Part shown: positions 7,024-12,325 of the stretch, piece by piece
How positions within the stretch are numbered: position 1 is the first letter of the stretch
How the letters are laid out: every line of letters starts with the position of its first letter
Source: CBCXVS01 sp965178525
GTDB lineage: Bacteria; Tectomicrobia; Entotheonellia; Entotheonellales; Entotheonellaceae
Reading direction: 5' to 3'
NCBI GenBank assembly: GCA_965178525.1
Contig: CBCXVS010000133.1
Location: 1-19,284, forward strand
DNA length: 19,284 nucleotides
Program-made: the position numbers and the translations under genes
The notes under the pieces: generated by a model
Told to the model about the DNA's origin: nothing
Seen by the model: the letters and a program-made list of their open reading frames with translations, nothing else
Databases searched by the model: none

Positions 7024-7340
7024 CGCCAAAGACGTCGTTTGTCGCATGGCAAATAGGCAGCCGTCGGCACGGCTCTCGATAGGTACGAGAGGTTCATTCC
7101 ATCAGTTCGTCGCCTGTGGCGGCGGCGTATAGCCGCCAGGGCCACTCCGTTTCAATTTTCTCTCCCTCGGATGTTCTACTTTCATTCCTCTATGTCATAA
7201 AGAAGGAAGCACAGCGAGATATCGGGCTGTACGACTCCTGGCCGCCGATGCGCTGACCGGCCCCCAGGCCTATCACGTCCGGAGCTGCATACCGTGTTTT
7301 TCCTTCCTACCCCGTAGCTCTTGAGGACTTCCTAGGTTTT
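7024..7340 (+). other. Intergenic region after the regulator
   Basis: About 315 bases without a gene. It contains three small hairpins: AGCCGT/ACGGCT near 7059-7074, CTCTCG/CGAGAG (7073-7078 with 7086-7091), and GGCGGC/GCCGCC (7121-7126 with 7132-7137). A loose T-rich stretch follows at about 7151-7165. Together these may end the regulator transcript, but none is canonical. Nothing is recognised from 7170 to 7335. Confidence 0.4.
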
Positions 7341-7434
7341 CATCAGAATTTCATCAGGAATAATCAGGCTTTTGTATTAGGATTCATCAGATAATCATCA
7401 GAATTATCTCAGAAGAACATCAGAATTTCATCAG
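7341..7434 (+). repeat. Phased TCATCAG direct repeats upstream of porin 2 (probable multi-site activator array)
   Basis: ATCAG cores start at 7342, 7353, 7363, 7386, 7397, 7419 and 7430; variant cores are CTCAG at 7408 and ATTAG at 7376. The run 7386-7397-7408-7419-7430 keeps an exact 11-bp period. The fuller consensus is TTCATCAGAAT, with AT-rich spacers. This is the architecture of tandem sites for OmpR/PhoB-type winged helices (Pho boxes have an 11-bp period), but it is not the E. coli Pho-box sequence. The same repeats precede the adjacent regulator gene. TTGACA (7465-7470) follows but lacks a matching -10, as expected for an activator-dependent promoter. Confidence 0.85.
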
Positions 7435-7547
7435 GAATACGAAGAGAAAAACATGTATCTTTACTTGACAAGAGACGCTAAAAGTAAGTGTTCGTAGTGC
7501 GATGTGAATCGCGACTCCTAATTAGTGTGGGCTAGTATCTTGAGTCC

Positions 7548-7657
7548 ATGAGGACAAGGTATGCTGCCTAGGATGCTCCTCATTGCTGCTGAGCTACTGC
7601 CATAAGCTCGTTTGGGGCCTAGCATCCTGCAAGCCAAGGTCGCGTCCTTGTCCTCAT
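7548..7657 (+). ncRNA. Structured leader element, candidate regulatory RNA
   Basis: ATGAGGACAAGG (7548-7559) is an exact reverse complement of CCTTGTCCTCAT (7646-7657), giving a 12-bp closing stem. Inside, AGGATGCT (from 7570) can pair with AGCATCCT (7620-7627), and GAGCT (7591-7595) with AGCTC (about 7605-7609). The 110-nt fold presents CTCCTCATTGCTGCTGAGC as partly single-stranded sequence, and this is the antisense of the porin 1 ribosome site. No U-run follows the closing stem, so an independent small RNA would need processing. It matches no RNA family I recognise. Confidence 0.5.
7576..7601 (+). repeat. 26-nt antisense of the porin 1 ribosome site
   Basis: An exact reverse complement of 2267-2292, starting CTCCTCATTGCTGC. 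The leading CTCCTC is an anti-Shine-Dalgarno. A diverged direct copy lies at 7797-7816. Confidence 0.93.
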
Positions 7658-7796
7658 AAGTCCCACCTCTTATGAATAAACCAATTCCACGCTACAGCTC
7701 TATGATACATGTGATAGGCGAGGCTTTTAGGCACATTGAAGTGTTCGAGGAGGGAATAACGGTTAATGGGAGTAGGGCATGTTGTCTGGGGCGCTG

Positions 7797-7816
7797 CTCA
7801 TTGCTGCTAAGCTGCT
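7797..7816 (+). repeat. Second, diverged copy of the antisense segment
   Basis: CTCATTGCTGCT is shared exactly with 7579-7590, and 18 of 20 bases match over 7797-7816 against 7579-7598. One of the two changes would be tolerated as a G-U pair against porin 1 mRNA. It lies about 80 bases before the porin 2 start. Confidence 0.75.
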
Positions 7817-7892
7817 TTGTGCAAGCAGTCAGAGTGTGAGCATCTTTAGGTTGAAGATGTCTTATTCCTAACAAACACAAAGGGGGCTGGTT

Positions 7893-9602
7893 ATGAGGAG
7901 ACGAGCTGTACAACTTAGCTTGGCGTGCGCCCTGCTGCTCGCTGTGGCGTCGATAGCTGTAGCGCAGGACGCGCCAGTACCGGTGACGCGACTGGGTGAT
8001 TATTTGGAGATCGCGGACGATGTGTGGGTGAATTTCCTCTTCACCACTGAATTTAATTATGTCACCAACCACAACCAGGACTTTGAGGGGGATATCCGGG
8101 ATAGGTCGGCGACTCGGAGTAATGCCTCATCGCTCGTGCAGAGCGGTGAATGTGACTGTCTCTACACGGCAAGCCAAATTGGCGCGCATATCCGGTACAA
8201 GAGAAACCTGCGCGTGCACGTACGGTTCCGACATGTTAATACCATAGACGGCAACGCGGTCGATAGTACCCATGACCGGGACGGCGATGACCCCGATGTG
8301 CAACGGTTCGCCGAAGGAGAGAGCGGGGATCTCGATAGGGACCTACGGATTAACCAAGTCCACGCTGAGCGTGCCTGGATTGACTACGATATCCCCAACA
8401 CGCCGCTGACCTTTGAGGTCGGGTGGCGTCTCTGGCTGCTGGATCAGGCCGGCGTCCTTGGAGACGACGATCCGCGCATTGGCTTCAGGTTGAACCAGGG
8501 CCCTTGGGAGGCGGGGTTCTGGGTGGTGCTGCAGAACGAATCGCTGCGGCTCGGTCTGCAGAACGACAACGACAATGTCTACTATATGGGTGGGTTTGCC
8601 TACGACGCGAAGCCCTTCCGCTTCGGGCTCCACGCCGCCTACTTTCGGTGGCGCTTCAACGGCGCGACGCGCGCGCAGACAGACAATCCGGTCACTCCTG
8701 AAAATGAAGAGTCCCTCGGCCGCTTTGGGCAAAAACACGACGTTGTGTTGATTATGCCCAGCGTGCGCGGACGGTTTGGTCTCGTGAGCTTCCTCTTGCA
8801 GCCGATGGTTACCTTTGGCGAGGCGGAGAGAAATGATGCCGCCTTGGCGGGAGCGTTCGCAGGCTCGAACAAGGACCTGGACATCTTTGCCTGGGCTGTC
8901 GTTGGCCAGATACAGGCCGACCTGGGTAAGGTACGACCATGGTTCGCGTTCGCCATTGGCTCGGGTGACGACGACCACACGGATGACGACTTGAATGGGT
9001 TTTTTCATTTCCCCCAACGGGAGATTACACTGATGACGGTACGGCCGGAATTCAGTGTATACACGCGCTCGCCCTCGTTGGGAGCACGGGATGTGCATAC
9101 GCCGGCCCGGGTCGATCTCGACAATGGGGAGGAGTTTCTGCATACCGTGGTCGGCCCCTGGAACAATACCATCGGAAGGGACTTGCACGGTGTGCGTACC
9201 GCGTACAGTAACGCGGGCACCCTGTGGCTGTCGCCGGGCATCAGGATCTTCCCCGCGAAGAGTCACACGCTCGACCTGTGGTACGTCTACAGGGCGGTGT
9301 TTGAAGAGGGTATCATTGAAGCTGAGGCCATAGAGAACGGGTTCGGGACCCTCAACGTGCCCCCCAACATTAGCAAGTCGATGACCCATGAAGTTGGAGC
9401 CATGTATACCTGGCAAGTCAACAAGCACTTCGACATTCGCCTGGTTGGGAGTCTGCTGTGGCTCGGAAGTGGCGGCAAAGATATTGCCGAACTGCAAGAA
9501 TGCGACGGCACCGCTCATGTCAACAATCAGGCGCCGAGGGTTCCCTGTGACGGCGACGACGTAGCGCTACGGGGTGAAATCCGGTTCCGGGCAATCTTCT
9601 AG
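7893..9602 (+). CDS. Porin 2: outer-membrane beta-barrel protein, alginate-export (AlgE)-like, paralogue of porin 1
   Basis: A 569-residue exported protein, presumably an outer-membrane channel of unknown substrate. The signal peptide runs about 1-24 (cleavage after AVA) and the C-terminus is GEIRFRAIF with terminal Phe. It shares with porin 1 NHNQDFE (59-65), RAWIDYDIPNTPL, LGDDDPR, LGLQNDNDNVYY, the Asp-rich SGDDDHTDDDLNGFFHFP (about 356-374), TAYSNAGTL and the C-terminal GDDVALRGEIR. It is 60 residues longer, mostly from extra loop sequence, for example an early CDC pair and an acidic EGESGDLDRD stretch. Near the end, the Cys pair of porin 1 is kept with a longer spacer (ECDG...PCDGDD). 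The start ATG has AAGGGGG about 6 bases upstream. Expression is probably controlled by the 11-bp repeats and structured leader ahead of it. Alternative: a phosphate-selective or other specific porin. Confidence 0.85.
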   Translation: MRRRAVQLSLACALLLAVASIAVAQDAPVPVTRLGDYLEIADDVWVNFLFTTEFNYVTNHNQDFEGDIRDRSATRSNASSLVQSGECDCLYTASQIGAHIRYKRNLRVHVRFRHVNTIDGNAVDSTHDRDGDDPDVQRFAEGESGDLDRDLRINQVHAERAWIDYDIPNTPLTFEVGWRLWLLDQAGVLGDDDPRIGFRLNQGPWEAGFWVVLQNESLRLGLQNDNDNVYYMGGFAYDAKPFRFGLHAAYFRWRFNGATRAQTDNPVTPENEESLGRFGQKHDVVLIMPSVRGRFGLVSFLLQPMVTFGEAERNDAALAGAFAGSNKDLDIFAWAVVGQIQADLGKVRPWFAFAIGSGDDDHTDDDLNGFFHFPQREITLMTVRPEFSVYTRSPSLGARDVHTPARVDLDNGEEFLHTVVGPWNNTIGRDLHGVRTAYSNAGTLWLSPGIRIFPAKSHTLDLWYVYRAVFEEGIIEAEAIENGFGTLNVPPNISKSMTHEVGAMYTWQVNKHFDIRLVGSLLWLGSGGKDIAELQECDGTAHVNNQAPRVPCDGDDVALRGEIRFRAIF

Positions 9603-9625
9603 TTGTCATGGCATCGTGTCTCACT

Positions 9626-9647
9626 GGGAGCTGGGAATCCGGCTCCC
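9626..9647 (+). terminator. Hairpin after porin 2 (GGGAGCCGG family)
   Basis: GGGAGCTGG (9626-9634) pairs with CCGGCTCCC (9639-9647), with one U-G pair and a GAAT loop, 24 bases after the stop. No U-run follows, so some read-through into the next small gene is possible. Confidence 0.6.
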
Positions 9648-9670
9648 TCTCCTGCCTTGTATCAATCAGT

Positions 9671-9699
9671 CCCTGGCGCTCACGTGCTGTGAGCCAGGG
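9671..9699 (+). promoter_or_regulatory. Hairpin just upstream of the small exported gene
   Basis: CCCTGG/CCAGGG (9671-9676 with 9694-9699) and CTCAC/GTGAG (9679-9683 with 9689-9693) form an 11-bp stem with a 2-base bulge. It ends 3-4 bases before the AAGGGG ribosome site and could influence translation or protect the 5' end of a processed transcript. Confidence 0.4.
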
Positions 9700-9716
9700 C
9701 AAAAGGGGATGATAGA

Positions 9717-9989
9717 ATGAAGCGAGTAGCAATAATAGTGGTGGGTGTTTTGGTGCTGGCGAGTATCGGTTATCTTAATTTTGGTATGGCACACGATGAC
9801 GGAGAACCCGTTGCGGAGAACGTGTGCATTGCGATGGTAAACGGCTTAGCGAATTCCACAACGGGTAACGCAGGGACGTTTTTTACCTCGGCGATAGAGG
9901 CAGACGAGTTTCGCGACGGTTGTGATGGCGAAGACGACGATTATGCACAGATAAGAATAATTTTTCAGCAAATCGCTGCGAGGTTGTAG
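9717..9989 (+). CDS. Small exported protein of unknown function
   Basis: A 90-residue product not recognised. An N-terminal hydrophobic segment (about 4-22) after MKR acts as a signal peptide or membrane anchor, with possible cleavage after GMA (24). The mature part is short and acidic (EADEFRDGCDGEDDDY) and has two Cys (C37 and C69) that could form a disulfide in the periplasm. AAGGGG lies about 8 bases before the ATG. It follows porin 2 by 114 bases and ends at a strong terminator, so it may be co-expressed with porin 2 by read-through. The good ribosome site, signal sequence and terminator argue that it is real; codon use alone cannot decide at this length. Confidence 0.65.
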   Translation: MKRVAIIVVGVLVLASIGYLNFGMAHDDGEPVAENVCIAMVNGLANSTTGNAGTFFTSAIEADEFRDGCDGEDDDYAQIRIIFQQIAARL

Positions 9990-10046
9990 CTAAGGGCAGT
10001 GGGCAGTTGCAGCCAGGACAGCAGTCGTCAAGGTATGTCATTCCCA

Positions 10047-10077
10047 GGGAGCCGGGAATCCGGCTCCCCGGTTTTTT
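10047..10077 (+). terminator. Intrinsic terminator after the small exported gene
   Basis: GGGAGCCGG (10047-10055) pairs perfectly with CCGGCTCCC (10060-10068) around a GAAT loop, followed closely by six T (10072-10077). This is a canonical Rho-independent terminator and also separates this gene from the convergent gene at 10167. Confidence 0.85.
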
Positions 10078-10166
10078 GTTTGAGGCCGCTAAGGCCAAAA
10101 CCCCTTGTTGTTACACGCTTAGTAGTAACGACGACATCCTTCCGGCCGAACGCCATCATCCGCAAG

Positions 10167-10535
10167 TCAGAGAATGCCCGTTTTGCGCAGTGCCGCCGCG
10201 ACGGTGGAATCGCTGATGGCAACTTCCTTCAGCGCGACCTCAAGTCGGTCAATGCGGCGCTGTGCGGGAGCAACGGTCGTGCGGCGATCCCAGACCACAA
10301 AGCCCACCATGCCTAGCAAGGCCGTGAAAACCAGCCCCACGATCCACCATTGATTGCTGCGAATATCGCGCAGGTCAGCTCGCATGTGGTCGAGTTGCTT
10401 CGTGGTGGCCTGTTGCTGCGCGTCGAGCCGGGCGATGTCCGCCTTGAGGCTCTGCTCCACGCGCACCAATTCCTGCCGGATACCGCTGAGCGCCTCGAGA
10501 ATCTCGTGGTTTGTGACGTTTGCGGTCGGCTGCAT
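10167..10535 (-). CDS. Coiled-coil protein with one membrane segment, unknown function
   Basis: A 122-residue frame with a strong heptad-like helix (about 10-60: ILEALSGIRQELVRVEQSLKADIARLD...), one membrane segment (about 64-82, WWIVGLVFTALLGMVGFVVW) followed by positive DRR, and a short helix (RRIDRLEVALKEVAISDSTV). The ATG at 10535 has no good ribosome site. A classical signal peptide, MITIRLGLIFLTLVLG..., lies immediately upstream in another frame with a good ribosome site (AAGGA before 10611). The true gene is therefore probably 10611-10167 with a frameshift near 10520-10535. Function unknown. Confidence 0.55.
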   Translation of the reverse strand: MQPTANVTNHEILEALSGIRQELVRVEQSLKADIARLDAQQQATTKQLDHMRADLRDIRSNQWWIVGLVFTALLGMVGFVVWDRRTTVAPAQRRIDRLEVALKEVAISDSTVAAALRKTGIL

Positions 10536-10611
10536 GGGCTGGTGGGGTCAGGACGGAGGGAAGACCAAGGACCAGGGTGAGGAAGATGAGGCCAAGGCGT
10601 ATGGTTATCAT
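10536..10611 (-). pseudogene. Out-of-frame signal peptide of the coiled-coil gene (apparent frameshift)
   Basis: From ATG 10611 (AAGGA 6 bases upstream) the frame reads MITIRLGLIFLTLVLG, then LPSVLTPPAHA, a clean signal peptide with an AHA cleavage site, then turns into unlikely Arg/Pro-rich sequence. The coiled coil continues in a different frame from 10535. A single indel near the cleavage site would restore one protein of about 148 residues. This may be a real mutation, a sequencing error or programmed frameshifting. Confidence 0.55.
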
Positions 10612-11079
10612 GACGTATCCTTCATGCCGGAATCGAGCTGTGAATAAGATTGTACGTGTATTTTGGCTTCTGCACCACCTGAGTACTGGAATCTGGGGCG
10701 ATAAAGTTTGTGGAATGCCAGGCTTCCGTTTCGTTTGATTCAATGGGCATTATTGTCGGAATAGAAAGAAACAGGACTGGCTCAGACAGACCGCATCAGG
10801 TAGAATGTGGGCCAGGAGGTGACACGGCCCCTCCAAGGGCGATCTTTGCCTCCCGTAAGGTCGCTGCTCAGAGAAGAACGGCTATCCGCTCTATGAGGCG
10901 GAACCGAGCTATTCACAACTTCTTCCTCCGTTCTCTGTACCCATTATTTTAGCAGTAACACGTGTTGTACAGTTCTTGGTGCAGCGGGCGATCGTGTGTC
11001 AAGGAAGGACGGAGCGGCTTTCGGTGTGTAAGCCAAGCAAATTCAAGCAACACAAGACCAGAAAGGCGGGAAAGACACG
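10612..11079. other. Divergent intergenic region, nothing recognised
   Basis: About 470 bases between the coiled-coil gene (minus) and the lipid kinase (plus). It must hold promoters for both, but I see no convincing -35/-10 pair. AGGAGGTGAC at 10814-10823 resembles a ribosome site but has no usable start codon after it. A short open frame at 10710-10952 has no ribosome site and no protein-like character. Confidence 0.4.
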
Positions 11080-12021
11080 GTGAGATACCTGTTGGTGTTT
11101 AATCCGAAGGCGAAACGCTATAGCAAGAGAGCTGAGACGGCTATCGTGGCGCAGGCCGCCAAGATTTTGCAGAGTCAAGAGGTTGCCGTGGCGCACACAG
11201 TACCACGGAAAACAGGGCCAGGGAGACGCTATGATGTCAAGGATTTTGCCCAGTGCAGCCGGGACGTCGATTGTGTCGTGGCGGTTGGAGGCGATGGCAC
11301 GGTTAATATCGTGGCCTCCGCACTCATGCGTTATGGTCTCGCGGATCGTGTCCCTCTCGGCGTCATCCCCTATGGAACGGGCAACAACTTGGTGCTCTCC
11401 TATGGACTCAGGCGCACCAGTATTGGCGCCCTGAGGACAATCCGCCGCATGCACACCGTGCCGCTCGATATCGGTGTCATCAATCGGCAATACTATTTTG
11501 TCAACACCAGTTTCGGACTTTTCGCCTATCTCTCAGCGCGGCGCGTGACCAAGTCCCGGGTCGGGTGGACATACGATGCCCTCCGGCATATTGACTTTGT
11601 GCCCTGGTCGACACGCATTCGCTATACCGATGTGACGGGCCGCGTCGTCGAGTTGCCCCGCCAGGAGTATATTTTGGGCGCCTTGCTCAATACTTCCCAC
11701 TACGGTTCGATCTTACGCATGGCGCCTGACGCCGTGGGTGACGATGGGCTGTTCGATGTCAAGCTTGTGCTGGCGGCCCCGGTCACGGAATATCCGCTCC
11801 TGTTTACGGTGATATTGACCGGCCATTATGATCTCTCACGCAATACGCTGACGTTTCGGGCCCGACAATTGGAGGTCATCCCTGATGCCTCCTGCGGTTT
11901 CGAGACCGACGGTGATCCCATTCCCCCGCAACAGGGTTACACCGTCGAAGTCGCCGGCCGTATCCGGTTGATCGTGCCCCGCCAGCGTAGCAGCGCTGAT
12001 CTGCGCCGAATAGCGGGGTAG
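11080..12021 (+). CDS. Diacylglycerol kinase-family lipid kinase (DAGK_cat, YegS-like)
   Basis: Enzymes of this family phosphorylate diacylglycerol or related lipids at the inner face of the membrane using ATP. The 313-residue product has the family length. It begins LLVFNPKAKRYSKRAE (the NPxA motif), has the nucleotide-binding GGDGTVN (70-76) and PYGTGNNL (97-104), then the LDIGVIN strand and the C-terminal beta-rich half with DDGLFDV and FETDGDPI. The start is GTG at 11080; a GAAAGGCGGG stretch lies roughly 10 bases upstream. No transmembrane segment is evident. It stands alone, followed by about 300 bases before the isocitrate dehydrogenase gene. The exact lipid (diacylglycerol, sphingoid base or other) cannot be told from sequence. 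Confidence 0.9.
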   Translation: MRYLLVFNPKAKRYSKRAETAIVAQAAKILQSQEVAVAHTVPRKTGPGRRYDVKDFAQCSRDVDCVVAVGGDGTVNIVASALMRYGLADRVPLGVIPYGTGNNLVLSYGLRRTSIGALRTIRRMHTVPLDIGVINRQYYFVNTSFGLFAYLSARRVTKSRVGWTYDALRHIDFVPWSTRIRYTDVTGRVVELPRQEYILGALLNTSHYGSILRMAPDAVGDDGLFDVKLVLAAPVTEYPLLFTVILTGHYDLSRNTLTFRARQLEVIPDASCGFETDGDPIPPQQGYTVEVAGRIRLIVPRQRSSADLRRIAG

Positions 12022-12167
12022 ACTGCAGTGTTGCCTCCCGCGTACCCGATCCTTTGCTGCGCCGTCTGCTGCATGGGATGAGGCCACCAGCCAAGCGCTT
12101 GCACACCGTCGCTGGACTGCCGCCAATGATCTTGTAAAATATTGAAAATACTGATTAATTATTTTTC

Positions 12168-12195
12168 TTGACTATGCTTTATCCTGCTGCATAAT
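12168..12195 (+). promoter_or_regulatory. Sigma70-like promoter for isocitrate dehydrogenase
   Basis: TTGACT (12168-12173), a 16-base spacer and CATAAT (12190-12195), preceded by an AT-rich stretch (12130-12167) that could be an UP element. The start would be near 12202, giving a leader of about 124 nt. The remainder of 12022-12325 shows nothing else recognisable. Confidence 0.65.
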
Positions 12196-12325
12196 GAATC
12201 GTCGCCAACTTATGACCTCAGCGGTTCAAAGGTCCGGATAAGCGGAAATTTTTTGTGCGGCCACAGATTGATTTGGACCTTTTCAACGTCCCCTGGCCAT
12301 ACGACGAAACCCCAAGGAGGAAAAC

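Larger units (their letters stand above)
7516..7892 (+). promoter_or_regulatory. Long 5' leader of porin 2 mRNA
   Basis: The segment AATCGC-CCTA-GTGTGG at 7507-7530 matches the start-site region of porin 1 (AATCGC...CCTAGTGTGG, 1870-1887), which suggests a start near 7516 and a leader of about 375 nt. The leader contains the structured element 7548-7657, two related anti-ribosome-site segments (7576-7601 and 7797-7816), and small hairpins CTGCTT/AAGCAG (about 7811-7828) and CATCTT/AAGATG (about 7842-7860). The porin 2 start codon context ATGAGGAG (7893-7900) is itself complementary to CTCCTCAT at 7576-7583, so the leader might also fold back on its own start. The transcription start is inferred, not seen. 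Confidence 0.45.

Noticed and set aside
7341..7434. CRISPR-like array
   Set aside because: The repeats are about 7 bases with 4-base spacers, far too short for CRISPR, and no cas genes are present.
7465..7493. Ordinary sigma70 promoter from TTGACA before porin 2
   Set aside because: No acceptable -10 occurs at 15-18 bases; kept only as part of an activator-dependent control region.
7697..7706. TATGAT as a second porin 2 promoter
   Set aside because: No -35 of any quality at the right distance.
8343..9518. 391-codon open frame on the minus strand
   Set aside because: It is antisense to porin 2, whose signal peptide, barrel pattern and paralogue make the plus frame the real gene.
10814..10823. 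AGGAGGTGAC as a ribosome site for a small gene
   Set aside because: No start codon with a plausible frame follows at a usable distance.
10710..10952. 80-codon open frame in the divergent intergenic region
   Set aside because: No ribosome site, low-complexity Arg-rich translation, no recognisable features.
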